Shown one piece after another: positions 15,546-25,026 of a stretch of DNA of 64,000 nt (position 1 is the first letter of the stretch; each line of letters starts with the position of its first letter). This stretch comes from Bog-473 sp963717455 (lineage in GTDB: Bacteria > Actinomycetota > Acidimicrobiia > Acidimicrobiales > RAAP-2): positions 3,720,001 to 3,784,000 of the forward strand of contig OY970336.1 of assembly GCA_963717455.1 (NCBI GenBank). Direction: 5' to 3'. The notes below the pieces were generated by a model. The model was not told the origin of the DNA, made no database searches, and saw only the letters and a program-made list of their open reading frames with translations. Position numbers and translations under genes: made by a program.

Positions 15546-16918
15546 CGAGGCGGCTTGGTGCGCGCCAGCTCCTCGGGAGTCGGCTCGTGGCGCACCCGCG
15601 CCTCCGCGGGCAGCACGGCGGTGATCGCCTGCATGATCGTCTCGGTGTCCGCCTTGGCGTCCGTGAGCGACAGCGGCACCGGCTTGCCGACGCGCACCGT
15701 GACCTTGGGCGGGTTGCGGACGAGGGTGAAGTCGGGCACGCGTGCGGAGCGGGGCCACACCTGCTCGGTCCCCCAGAGCCCGACCGGGACGACGGTGGCA
15801 CCGGTGATGGCGGCGAGGCGCGCCGTACCCGTCTTGCCGTGCAGCTCGGGATCGAAGAAGTCGCGCCCGCGCGGGATGGTCCCCTGCGGGGTCACGATGA
15901 CGACCTCGCCCGCCTTGAGCGCCGCCTCGACCTCGCGCAGCGGTCTGCTCGAGCCGCTGCCCCGATCGACGGCGATGCCGCCGATGGCGCGCGCGACGAG
16001 CCCCACGACGGGCGCGTCGAAGATCTCGCGTTTGCCGAGGAACCGCACCGGCCGGCCGATCTCGCGGGCGACGAGGGCCAGCGTGGCCACGTCGAAGTAG
16101 CTCCGGTGGTTGGCCGCCAGCAGGACGGGGCCGCGGGCGGGCACGTTCTCGACCCCGGCGATGTCGAAGCGCGCGTAGGGAAAGCTCAGCTTGCGTATGA
16201 ACGGCCGGAGCACGTGGTAGGGCTCGAGCCCCAGCACGCTCGGGACGCCCGGTGGCCGGTCCCAGTGCTCGATCGCCCAGCGCCGAGTCGTGGCGACCAC
16301 GGTGAGCGAGGGATCGGGGTTCACGGCGTGGGGTGTCCCCACGCTGGAGAGGAGGGGCACGTCGAAGATGCTGTCGCTGCATGCATGGCAGTCGGCCAGG
16401 TCGACGTGATGGTCGTCGGCCCACTGTTTCACGGCGCGCAGCTTTCCCGTCCCCCACACGAACCCCTCGTAGAGACGCCCGGTGTAGCAGCCGTTCTTGG
16501 TCTCGTAGACAGTGGCGATCAGGTCGTCGAAGCCGATGGCCTCCGCGAAGGGGGCGATCATGTCGACGGGCGTGGTGGTCGAGAGCACGAGGCGGTGCCC
16601 CTCGGCCCGGAAGGCGGCCAGGCGCTGGGGGGCGAACGGGGCGACCAGTTCGCTCAGCCCCGCCACCGCCCTCCGGCCGGCGGCCTGGACCCGGTCCTGG
16701 CGCCAGCCCTTCGCCACCCGGGCGGCGGCGCGCACCAGCGACATGGAGAGGAGGTTCTCGCCCAGGCGGTCGTTGATGGCGTAGAGCAGCTTGTCCCCCG
16801 GCAGCGAGCGCCCCTCGGGCAGCACCCCCTCTTGCACGAGCGCCCGGTTCAGGACCTGCCCCGAGGCGCGGCACAGGAGCGTCCGATCGAGGTCGATGAA
16901 CACGGCGCTCGTCGTCAC
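15542..16918 (-). CDS. HAD-IB phosphatase / PlsC acyltransferase fusion
   Basis: A 458-residue fusion. Residues 5-210 are a SerB-like HAD domain: D9 and D11 in FIDLDRTLL, motif II LVLSTTTPVD, motif IV CHACSDSIFDVPLL. Residues 245-450 are a PlsC domain with NHRSYFD (HX4D), a phosphate-binding block TPQGTIPRG in place of FPEGTRS, and PVGLWGTE. The layout resembles the mycobacterial HAD-PlsC protein Rv2483c. A lysophosphatidic acid acyltransferase with an attached phosphatase is likely. It starts with GTG and leads the murT-gatD operon, which is an unusual partnership. Confidence 0.9.
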   Translation of the reverse strand: MTTSAVFIDLDRTLLCRASGQVLNRALVQEGVLPEGRSLPGDKLLYAINDRLGENLLSMSLVRAAARVAKGWRQDRVQAAGRRAVAGLSELVAPFAPQRLAAFRAEGHRLVLSTTTPVDMIAPFAEAIGFDDLIATVYETKNGCYTGRLYEGFVWGTGKLRAVKQWADDHHVDLADCHACSDSIFDVPLLSSVGTPHAVNPDPSLTVVATTRRWAIEHWDRPPGVPSVLGLEPYHVLRPFIRKLSFPYARFDIAGVENVPARGPVLLAANHRSYFDVATLALVAREIGRPVRFLGKREIFDAPVVGLVARAIGGIAVDRGSGSSRPLREVEAALKAGEVVIVTPQGTIPRGRDFFDPELHGKTGTARLAAITGATVVPVGLWGTEQVWPRSARVPDFTLVRNPPKVTVRVGKPVPLSLTDAKADTETIMQAITAVLPAEARVRHEPTPEELARTKPPR

Positions 16919-16991
16919 GGCTACGCAGCCTAAAGCAGTTGGCCCGCCGGATCGGGGGTGCCGGGCAGGCCGCGAACCGGGCCGGAATTAG

Positions 16992-17028
16992 GAGAAGGGA
17001 TCGCCGGGGGGGAGGGCGATCCCTTCTC
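16992..17028. other. Perfect 14-bp hairpin in a divergent intergenic region
   Basis: GAGAAGGGATCGCC (16992-17005) pairs perfectly with 17015-17028 around a 9-nt G-rich loop. It lies upstream of both divergent genes (HAD-PlsC starts at 16918, LysR at 17191), where no terminator is needed, and neither side has a T-run. It may insulate the two promoters or act in a 5' leader. Confidence 0.6.
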
Positions 17029-17132
17029 GAGACTCATCAGGGCTGGAGGGGGGGCTTCCGAAACCCTGCGGTCTGGCATCCATTTTGTCGGCCGCTCGGC
17101 AATCAGTCAAGCAGCTTTAGCAGATACTTGAT

Positions 17133-17147
17133 ATCAGTTATACTGAT
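17133..17147 (+). promoter_or_regulatory. LysR-type operator overlapping a -10 box
   Basis: ATCAG-TTATA-CTGAT is an inverted repeat that contains the T-N11-A signature of LysR operators. The -10-like TATACT (17139-17144) lies inside it. The LysR start codon is 44 bp downstream, so autoregulation is likely. No good -35 is seen. Confidence 0.5.
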
Positions 17148-17190
17148 GGGAAATGCAACTCGGGCAAGCACTTTCTACGGCGGCTCTGTC

Positions 17191-18099
17191 ATGGAATTGA
17201 AACATTTGCAAGCGCTGCTGGGCATCGCGGACACCGGGAGCTTCTCGGCCGCGGCCGCGTCCATCGGCACGGTGCAGTCCAACGTCTCGGCCCACGTGGC
17301 CCGGTTGGAGCGCGAGCTCGACGTGCAGCTCGTCGATCGTGCGTCGGGGCGACTGACCGAGGAGGGCGAGGTGGTGACACAGCGCGCCCGCCGGGTGATG
17401 AACGAGCTCGAGGCACTCGTCGCCGACGTGACCGCTCTGCGCCAGGAGGTGGTCGGGACGGTCCGCCTCGGCATGATCGGCACCACGGGGCGATGGCTGG
17501 TGCCCCAGCTCTTCGACCTCCTCCGGGTGCGCCACCCCCACATCCACCTCAACGTGCTCGACGGCCAGAGCGCCCAGCTCGAGCAGCTGCTGGCCTCGGG
17601 CCAGCTCGACCTCGCCGTCGTCACCTTTCCGTTGAGCGGCGACGAGATCATGGCGGCCCAGCTCTTCGACGAGGACCTGGTGGCCGTCCTGCCCCCCGGC
17701 CACCCGTTCGCCGGAGAGCCCGCACTCCCCCTCGAGCGCCTCTCCGAGCTGGAGCTCCTGCTCCCCGCCCCGGGCACACCCCTGCGGGCCGAGATCGACA
17801 GCGCCACGGTGCCGGCCCGGATCGAGCTGCGGCCCGCCATGGAGCTCGACGGCGTGCGCCTGATCGCGTCACTGGCCTTCGACGGGTACGGGCCCGCCAT
17901 CCTCCCCGCCACCGCCGTGCCGGGCCACCTGCGGGGCCGGTTCGCGGTGCTCCCTGTCACCGGGCTGTCCCGTCGCCGGGTCGGCGTGGCCCAGCGACGG
18001 CGGGGGTTGCCCTCGGCGCCGGCGCGGGCGGTGATCGACGTGCTCGGGCTCGTGGTCAACGACGCCCTCTCCATGCCCGACGGCATCCACCCGACCTGA
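17191..18099 (+). CDS. LysR-family transcriptional regulator
   Basis: A 302-residue LysR protein. Residues 1-60 are the winged HTH (ELKHLQALLGIADTGSFSAA, then a recognition helix QSNVSAHVARLERELDVQL). Residues 90-295 form the periplasmic-binding-protein-like effector domain (VRLGMIGTTGRWLVPQLFD, GQLDLAVVTFP, VAVLPPGHPFAG). ATG 17191 is preferred over an in-frame ATG at 17143 because it begins with the conserved MELKHL. The target is unclear: neighbours are HAD-PlsC (divergent) and a GNAT enzyme (convergent). Confidence 0.93.
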   Translation: MELKHLQALLGIADTGSFSAAAASIGTVQSNVSAHVARLERELDVQLVDRASGRLTEEGEVVTQRARRVMNELEALVADVTALRQEVVGTVRLGMIGTTGRWLVPQLFDLLRVRHPHIHLNVLDGQSAQLEQLLASGQLDLAVVTFPLSGDEIMAAQLFDEDLVAVLPPGHPFAGEPALPLERLSELELLLPAPGTPLRAEIDSATVPARIELRPAMELDGVRLIASLAFDGYGPAILPATAVPGHLRGRFAVLPVTGLSRRRVGVAQRRRGLPSAPARAVIDVLGLVVNDALSMPDGIHPT

Positions 18100-18114
18100 C
18101 GCCGGCGGCGACGC

Positions 18115-18735
18115 TCAGGGGGCCGGCTGCGGCTCCCGCCACATGGTCCAGATGTGCGGGCCGTTCCCGGGGAGCTCCACTTCCTGCACGACCTCGAACC
18201 CGTGCCGCCGGTAGAAGGGGACGTTGCGCTCCTTCGACGACTCGAGGTAGCAGGGCAGACCCTCGGCGTCGCAGTGCTCGAGCACCGGGCGCATGAGCGC
18301 GCTGCCCACGCCCTTGCCCTGGCGATCGACGGCGGTGCCCAAGCTGGCGAGGTACCAGTGGGGCTCGTGGGGGTGCAGCGTCTCGACGGTGTTGAGGAGG
18401 CGGAGCGTCGTCACGAGGTTCGTGGCCACGTACGGCAGCACCGGCAGCATGGTCAGGACCCCGCGGAGCCCTGTCAGCAGGGGCTTCCCGGCGGGGGCCC
18501 AGATGGCCGAGCCGGCGTAGCCGTCGGTCGTGTAGCAGCCGCCGAAGGGCAGGTAGTCCGCCTGCATCTGGGTCCGGAAGTAGGCGCGCAGACCAGCCTC
18601 GCGGCGCGCGTCCGTGCGGAAGATGTGGCTCGTGACAGGGTCGTCCCAGAAGGTCCGGGCCAGTTGGGCCGCCATCGCCTCGACATCGGCCGCTGTCGCG
18701 CGGCGGACTACTGGCAGGGGAGGTTCGGGAACCAT
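18115..18735 (-). CDS. GNAT-family N-acetyltransferase
   Basis: A 206-residue acetyltransferase. The acetyl-CoA-binding motif A is visible in LGTAVDRQGKGVGSALM (Q/RxxGxG/A), followed by CYLESSKERNVPFYRRHGFE, the motif B region in which the Tyr is the usual general acid. It resembles uncharacterised GNATs of about 200 residues in actinobacteria and fungi. Its ATG lies 28 bases inside the end of the upstream acyltransferase gene, so the two are probably cotranscribed. The acceptor substrate is unknown. Confidence 0.88.
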   Translation of the reverse strand: MVPEPPLPVVRRATAADVEAMAAQLARTFWDDPVTSHIFRTDARREAGLRAYFRTQMQADYLPFGGCYTTDGYAGSAIWAPAGKPLLTGLRGVLTMLPVLPYVATNLVTTLRLLNTVETLHPHEPHWYLASLGTAVDRQGKGVGSALMRPVLEHCDAEGLPCYLESSKERNVPFYRRHGFEVVQEVELPGNGPHIWTMWREPQPAP

Positions 18736-20966
18736 GACGGGGTCGATGGTGGCAGAGACCCCGGCCAGGTGCCACCCGGGGAGGCCGCGGCATGGGCCTG
18801 GCCGAGCGCGGCGAGCTCGGGAGCCAGCCGCATCCCGACATAGATGCCACCCGATCGCGTGAAGTGCACACCGTCCGTGCAGCGCACGTTGACCTGCCCG
18901 ATGCTGGCCTCGTACCGGCTCCCTGGTGAGACCACGGTGTTGAGGTCGAACACGTAGACCCTGCCGCCGGCGGCTCCCCCCGGGGTGGTGTCGGCCACCC
19001 GCGCGCATGGTCGCGTTGTCGATCACCACCCGCGCCGGGTCGTCCTCGGGCCACGGGGCCCCGCTCGTCGAGACCCCGCTGTCGTAGTAGGGCGTCGTCA
19101 TCAGGACCACACTGGCCCCCTTGGCGCCGAGGACGGCCACCGCCTGGCGGTAGCGGTTCTCCACGTCGCGATCGAAGGCGGCCTGCCCGAGGTTCTGCCA
19201 CTGCCCACCGACGTCCTGGTCGAAGGTCTCGCCCCGGGCGAGGTAGACGACCACGTCGGGGTTGTACGCGTCCACCCACGCGCGCCAGTGTCGAGCAGCG
19301 AGTCCGGGTGGTTGCCGATGTCACAGGGGGCATCCGGCGGCACCGTGTAGAAGAGGACGCGGATCTGGCCCTGCATGGACAGCGAGCAGCCCGGCGTCCC
19401 CTCGTTGGCGATCTGCACGCCGAACTGGCGCGCCTCGAGGGCCAGCCCGACACCCAGCGAGCCGGCGACGGAGTCGCCGACGAGGAGCACCTTCACCGGC
19501 CTGGTGGACGTGGTCGGGGGCAGGGCGGGGGTCAGGTACGAGGGCGCCGTCGTGGTGGTGCTGGGCGGGTTCGAGGTGGTCGCCTGCCCCGGTTGCGTCG
19601 TCGCCGTCGTCGACGCCGTCGTCGTCGGTGCGATCGCAACGTTGAGTTGCGTGCCCTGCAGCTCGGTCGCACCCACCGGCACCAGCGTGCTGACGAACAC
19701 CGCCCCGATGGCCGCCGCGGCGCCGATGGGAGCGGCGACCCATGACCGCCAGTGCTTCAGCGCGCCGCGCCGGATCGGCATCTCGACGAGGTCGAAGCTG
19801 ATGGCCGCGATGGCCACCGTGATGCCGACCCGGGCCAGGAAGAGCGGATAGACGCCCCAGTGCAGGCGCTGCCCGGTCATGACCAGGAGCACGGGCCAGT
19901 ACCAGAGGTAGACGCCGTAGGAGATGCGGCCCCACTGCGGCAGCGGCGGGAGCTCCAAGATGCGCACGACGAGCGAGCGCGGCGCCACCGCGCAGCCGAG
20001 GACGACGGCGCCCGCCGCCACACTGGCGATCAGGAAGCCGCCGCTGAAGGCGAAGGTGGAGTTCTCGTTCGTCGTCACCCAGAGCGCGGCGGTGCCGGCG
20101 ACACCGGCGATCGCCAGCACCGAGGCCAGGCGGGTGAACCAACGGCGCCGGCTCCCCTCGCGCCACAGCGTCAGCCCGATGGCGACGGCCGCGCCGACCA
20201 GCAGCGCCTGCGCCCGGGTGTCGGTGCCGTAGTAGGCCCGGGTCGTGTAGCCGTCGGGGGCCAGGAGGACCATCAGGAAGGCGGACGCGAGCGAGCCCAG
20301 GCACGCCACGGCGAAGAGCACGTGGAGGCGGCGGCGGCGCGTCCACTCGGGGTCGCGCCGGGCCGGAGGCCGGGGGACGAGCAGCATCCGGCCTCCCCCG
20401 AGCACCCCCACGCGATGGCCGCGCACGCGCCGGGCCCGCGGCGCCGTCCCGAGCTTGAGCACGGTCAGCACGACGAGCGGCCACACCAGGTAGAACTGCT
20501 CCTCGATCGCCAACGACCAGGTGTGCAGCAGGGGTGAGGGCTGAGAGGACAGCGAGAAGTAGGTCACGCCGCCATGGATGGAGTACCAGTTCGAGACGTA
20601 GAACACGGTCGACAGCGCGTCCCCGAGGACGTGGGGCGTCGCCAGAACCCCGGGCACCACCGCCAGGACGATCCCGATGACGGCGACCAGCAGGAACAAC
20701 GCCGGCAGGAGCCGGCGGGCGCGGCCGGCCCAGAATCTTCGCAACCGGATCGTCCCCGTCCCGCCCCACTCCTTGACGAGCAACGACGTGATGAGGAACC
20801 CCGAGAGCACGAAGAAGGAGTCCACGCCGTAGAAGCCGCCGGGCACCGAGTTCAGACCCGTGTGGAACGCGATGATGGCCAGCACGGACAGTGCCCGGAT
20901 GCCGTCGAGTCCCCTGATGTGTCCAAGCGTCGGGCGGGGCCCGCGTGCGTTAGCGTCCGTGCTCAT
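18708..20966 (-). pseudogene. Acyltransferase-3 / SGNH O-acetyltransferase with two frameshifts
   Basis: The N-terminal 370 residues form an OafA-type acyltransferase-3 domain with about ten membrane helices (GLDGIRALSVLAIIAFHTG, HTWSLAIEEQFYLVWPLVV). A Thr-rich linker (about 430-465) leads to an SGNH domain with the block I Ser in VLLVGDSVAGS. The SGNH part breaks: a missing base near 19283 moves it into another frame (WVDAYNPDVVVYLARGETF) and an extra base near 19005 moves it again (VADTTPGGAAGG.., DGVHFT with the catalytic Asp-x2-His). The two shifts cancel. If the sequence is right, the outer-face transferase would lose its SGNH half. Such proteins O-acetylate surface polysaccharides or lipids. 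Confidence 0.8.
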
Positions 20967-21082
20967 GCTGCGCCAGGTACCCTCGGCCGACCTTGCGGCC
21001 CCTCCGTCCCATACTGCGGAAACGTCCGGCGGGGCTTCCTCTCACTGCTTGCCCCGGGTCCGCACGCCCCGATGATCCCGGC

Positions 21083-22072
21083 GTGCTGAGAATCGGGGTC
21101 CTCGGGGCGGCCCGCATCACCCCCGTCGCCCTGGTCAAGCCTGCCCGCCGGACCGGGCGCGCCAGCGTGACGGCCGTGACGGCCCGTGACCGCTCCCGGG
21201 CCGAGGAGTTCGCCCGCAAGCATGAAATCCCCCGTGTGCTGGGTAGTTACGCGGAACTGGTGAACGACCCCGACATCGACGCCGTCTACAACCCCCTGCC
21301 CAACGGGCTGCACGGGTACTGGACCATCGCCGCCCTGAGGGCGGGCAAGCACGTCCTGTGCGAGAAGCCGTTCACCGCCAACGCCGACGAGGCCCGGGCC
21401 GTGGCGGAGGCCTGCAACGGCAACCCCGGTTTGGTCGTCATGGAGGCCTTCCACTACCAGTACCACCCGCTGGCCAAGCGGCTGGTGGAGATCGTCCGCT
21501 CGGGGGAGCTCGGCAACATCTCGAAGGTGGACGTGGCGTTCTCGGCCCCGCTGTGGAAGAAGGGCGACATCCGCTACCAACTCGCCCTGGCGGGCGGGGC
21601 CACGATGGACATGGGCTGCTATCCGGTGAGCCTCCTCCGGCTCCTGACCCCGGGGCCCAGGGTGATCAGCGCCGAGGCGAAGCTCTCCTCCCCCGGCGTC
21701 GACCGGGCGATGGACGCCCACTTCTCCCTCCCCGACGGCGGCAGCGCCCACATCGGCTGCTCCATGTTCTCGTCCTCGGTGCTGCGGCTCCACGCTCAGG
21801 TCACGGGCGACAACGGCAGCATCTCGGTCTTCAATCCCTTCAGCCCCCAGTACGGGCACCGGATGAAGGTGACCACCTCGCTGGGCACCCGCAAGGAGCG
21901 CTTCAGCCGCAAGCCCAGCTACGACTTCCAACTCGAGGCGTTCGCCGCGGCGGTCGAGGACGGCACGTCGTTCCCGACGACGGCCTCCGACGCGATCCGT
22001 ACCATGGAGCTGATCGACGCCATCTACACCGCCGCCGGGCTCCCGATGCGCCAACCCACGCCCGTCGCCTGA
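21083..22072 (+). CDS. Gfo/Idh/MocA-family oxidoreductase
   Basis: A 329-residue NAD(P)-dependent oxidoreductase. GTG 21083 gives VLRIGVLGAARITPVAL, the standard dinucleotide-binding start; the open frame further upstream has no family resemblance. The catalytic-lysine motif is CEKPFTAN, and the second-domain core with its usual Asp/His block is GGATMDMGCYPVSLLRLL. Relatives act on sugars, inositols or trans-dihydrodiols. Its stop overlaps the TldD start (TGATG), an unusual partnership. Confidence 0.9.
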   Translation: MLRIGVLGAARITPVALVKPARRTGRASVTAVTARDRSRAEEFARKHEIPRVLGSYAELVNDPDIDAVYNPLPNGLHGYWTIAALRAGKHVLCEKPFTANADEARAVAEACNGNPGLVVMEAFHYQYHPLAKRLVEIVRSGELGNISKVDVAFSAPLWKKGDIRYQLALAGGATMDMGCYPVSLLRLLTPGPRVISAEAKLSSPGVDRAMDAHFSLPDGGSAHIGCSMFSSSVLRLHAQVTGDNGSISVFNPFSPQYGHRMKVTTSLGTRKERFSRKPSYDFQLEAFAAAVEDGTSFPTTASDAIRTMELIDAIYTAAGLPMRQPTPVA

Positions 22073-23565
22073 TGCCGCTCGACGCCGACGACCTCTCGGC
22101 GGTCACCGACGCCGCACTCGACGCGGCCGAGGGCTGCCAGGCGGCCGAGCTCCGCGTCGAGCGCATCCGGAGCCAGACGGCCCGCCTCCACGACGCGCAC
22201 CCCGAGACCGCCGCGGACGACACCGAGTACGGCATGGGCCTGCGCGTCGTGGTCGACGGAGCAGTCGGGTTCGCCGCCACGGTCGACGTGCGCCCGGAGG
22301 AGGCGGTGGGCCTCGTCCAGCGGGCGATGGAGATGGCGCGGGTGACGAGCAGGGCCGGCGGCGGGCACGTCGAGCTGGCGCCCGAGCCACCGCACGGCGA
22401 CGTGACGTGGTCCAGCTCGTTCGACGTCGACCCGTCGACCATACCCATGGCGGACAAGATCGCCCTGCTGTCGGAGTGGAGCACCCGCCTGGGCGACCAC
22501 CCCGTCGTGTCCCACACGACGGCCTCGGTGCTGGCGGTGTCCGAACAGACCTATCTGGCCGACCTGAGCGGGACACGCGCCACCCAGCACCGTGTCCGGT
22601 TGCAGGCCCAGCTCGAGGCGCTCGCGCTCTCCGACACGGGCTTCGAGACCATGCGCACGCTCGCCCCGCCCGTCGGGCGGGGCTGGGAGTTCATCACCGG
22701 CCCGGTCTCCGACGGGAATTGGGACTGGGACACCGAGCTGGCCCGACTGCCCGAGCTGCTGGCCGAGAAGGTGCGGGCCCCGTCGGTGCGGTCGGGGACC
22801 TACGACCTCGTCGTCGACCCGTCGAACCTCTGGCTCACCATCCACGAGTCGATCGGGCACGCCACCGAGCTCGATCGCGCCGTCGGGTACGAGGCGGCCT
22901 ACGCCGGGACCTCGTTCGCCACCTTCGACAAGCTGGGCACGCTGCACTACGGCTCCCCCGTCATGCACGTGACGGGGGACCGCACGGTCGAGCACGGCCT
23001 GGCGACCATCGCGATCGACGGTGAGGGCGTGGAGGCCCAGTCCTTCGACCTCGTCCGCGACGGCGTGCTCGTGGGCTACCAGCTCGACCGCTCCATCGCG
23101 GCCGCCATGGGGTTCGAGCGCTCCAACGGGTGCGCCTTCGCCGACTCACCGATGCACGTGCCCATTCAGCGCATGGCCAACGTGTCCCTGGCCCACTCCG
23201 GGATGGAGGGCCCGAGCACAGAGGATCTCATCGCGGGAGTGGACCGGGGCATCTACATCGTCGGCGACAAGAGCTGGTCCATCGACATGCAGCGCTACAA
23301 CTTCCAGTTCACGGGGCAGCGGTTCTACAAGATCGAGCACGGGAGGCTGGCCGGGCAGCTGAAGGACGTGGCGTACCAGGCGACGACGACCGACTTCTGG
23401 GGGTCGATGTCGGCCGTTGGTGGCGCCTCCACCTGGGTGCTGGGGGGCGCGTTCAACTGCGGCAAGGGCCAGCCCGGACAGGTGGCCCCGGTGTCGCACG
23501 GCTGCCCATCGGTGCTCGTGCGCGGCGTGCGGATCCTCAACACCCGCGAGGAATCGGGCCGCTGA
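22072..23565 (+). CDS. tldD: TldD-like metalloprotease subunit
   Basis: A 497-residue TldD/PmbA family protein. The zinc motif HESIGH is at 258-263 (HExxxH) and the third ligand is in the conserved FNCGKGQPGQ near the C terminus. GYEAAYAGTSFAT and SNGCAFADSPMHVP are further family blocks. TldD pairs with TldE to form a processive protease that degrades unfolded peptides through its channel and, in some hosts, matures antibiotics such as microcin B17. The partner follows at once. No precursor peptide gene is evident. Confidence 0.93.
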   Translation: MPLDADDLSAVTDAALDAAEGCQAAELRVERIRSQTARLHDAHPETAADDTEYGMGLRVVVDGAVGFAATVDVRPEEAVGLVQRAMEMARVTSRAGGGHVELAPEPPHGDVTWSSSFDVDPSTIPMADKIALLSEWSTRLGDHPVVSHTTASVLAVSEQTYLADLSGTRATQHRVRLQAQLEALALSDTGFETMRTLAPPVGRGWEFITGPVSDGNWDWDTELARLPELLAEKVRAPSVRSGTYDLVVDPSNLWLTIHESIGHATELDRAVGYEAAYAGTSFATFDKLGTLHYGSPVMHVTGDRTVEHGLATIAIDGEGVEAQSFDLVRDGVLVGYQLDRSIAAAMGFERSNGCAFADSPMHVPIQRMANVSLAHSGMEGPSTEDLIAGVDRGIYIVGDKSWSIDMQRYNFQFTGQRFYKIEHGRLAGQLKDVAYQATTTDFWGSMSAVGGASTWVLGGAFNCGKGQPGQVAPVSHGCPSVLVRGVRILNTREESGR

Positions 23566-23584
23566 GCATGAAGCGGACGAGACC

Positions 23585-24973
23585 GTGATCCCGGCCCAGG
23601 AACTGGTCGAGCACGGCGTGGCGGCGGCGGGCGCTGCCGGCGCCGACGGTTGCTCGGTGTTGGTCGAAGAAGCCAGTCACGCCGACGTCCGATTCGCGCT
23701 GAACCGGACGACGACCAACGGGGTGCACCGCGCCCGCGCCGTGAGCGTGGTCGTGGTGGCCGGGACCTCGGTCAGCACGGCCCGCCGGACCGGTGTGGTC
23801 GGCACCGAGGGCGTCACCGAGATGGTCGGGGCCGCACTGGCCGACGCCCGGCAGGCGCCGCCGGCCGAGGACTCGTTCCCCCTCGTCGAGCCGTCGAAGG
23901 ACGCTCTCGGGCGCGATTTCGGGCTCGCGCCCGAGGAGACGGACGCCTCGGTGCTCGAGGGAGTCCTCGACTCGCTGTCGGGCGCGTTCGGGCGGGCGGA
24001 AGCTCGCGACGCGGTGCTGGCCGGCTTCGCGGAACTCGACCGCACGACGCTCTACGTGGGGAGCTCGACGGGACTGCGCCTCTCGCATGCCCAGCCGACC
24101 GGGGCCGTGCACCTGGTGGGCCGGACGGCCGACGGGAGGGGGTCGGCCTGGGTCGCCGCGCCGTCCGTCACCCCGTCGCTCGGGGAGATGGAGCAGGAGA
24201 TCTGGCGCCGTCTGGACTGGGGGAAGCGGCAGATCGCTCTCGAGGCGGGCCGCTACGAGGTGATCCTGCCGCCCTCGGGCGTCGGCGACATGATGGCGGT
24301 GCTCGATTTCTACGCACTCGGCGGCCAGGACGCGGAGGACGGCCGCACCGTCTTCTCCAAGGAGGGCGGCGGCACGCGCGTCGGCGAACGGGTCACCACG
24401 ATGCCCTACACCCTCTACAGCGACCCCTTCGAGGCGGGCGTGGAGTGCGCACCCTTCGTGGCCGCGGAGGCGAGCGGCTCGGACGTCTCCGTCTTCGACA
24501 ACGGGCTTCCCTTCGGGCGCACGGAGTGGCTGCGCGAGGGGGTGCTGGCCCACCTGCGCTACCACCGGGCGGGTGCGGCGAAGTCCGGCGTGGCGATGGC
24601 GCCCTACGTCGACAACCTCGTGCTGCGCAGCGGCGGCGCCGACGGGGGGGCCGTCGACGACATGGTGGCCCGCACGGAGCGAGGACTCCTGCTCACCTGC
24701 CTGTGGTACATCCGGCAGGTCGACCCGGCGACACTGCTCGTGACGGGCCTCACCCGGGACGGGGTCTACGTGATTGAGGACGGCGCGATCGTCGGTGCGG
24801 CGAACAACTTCCGCTTCAACGAGAGCCCCGTGGACCTGCTGGCGCGGGCAACCGAGGTCGGCACCCCGGTACGGTCGCTCGGACGCGAGTTCGGCGAGTA
24901 CCTCAACCGGACGATCATGCCGCCACTGCGCATCCCCGACTACAACATGAGCTCGGTCAGCCAGGCGAGCTGA
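23585..24973 (+). CDS. tldE: TldE/PmbA-like protease subunit
   Basis: A 462-residue partner of TldD. GTG 23585 begins VIPAQELVEHGVAAAGAAGA, 20 bp after the TldD stop. Typical blocks are GSSTGLRLSHAQPTG, FDNGLPFGRTEWLREGVL and NNFRFNESPVDLLARA. It lacks the HExxxH motif, as TldE subunits do: they complete the chamber while TldD holds the metal. The N-terminal third is Ala/Val-rich and diverged. Confidence 0.9.
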   Translation: MIPAQELVEHGVAAAGAAGADGCSVLVEEASHADVRFALNRTTTNGVHRARAVSVVVVAGTSVSTARRTGVVGTEGVTEMVGAALADARQAPPAEDSFPLVEPSKDALGRDFGLAPEETDASVLEGVLDSLSGAFGRAEARDAVLAGFAELDRTTLYVGSSTGLRLSHAQPTGAVHLVGRTADGRGSAWVAAPSVTPSLGEMEQEIWRRLDWGKRQIALEAGRYEVILPPSGVGDMMAVLDFYALGGQDAEDGRTVFSKEGGGTRVGERVTTMPYTLYSDPFEAGVECAPFVAAEASGSDVSVFDNGLPFGRTEWLREGVLAHLRYHRAGAAKSGVAMAPYVDNLVLRSGGADGGAVDDMVARTERGLLLTCLWYIRQVDPATLLVTGLTRDGVYVIEDGAIVGAANNFRFNESPVDLLARATEVGTPVRSLGREFGEYLNRTIMPPLRIPDYNMSSVSQAS

Positions 24974-25026
24974 CCCGCGCAGAACCTGGCGCGCACGACG
25001 CCGCGGCGGACTCGCGGCGCCGTGGC

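Noticed and set aside
14169..16933. Long plus-strand frames opposite murT and HAD-PlsC
   Set aside because: Shadow frames rich in Arg/Gly/Pro with no motifs; the minus-strand genes are certain.
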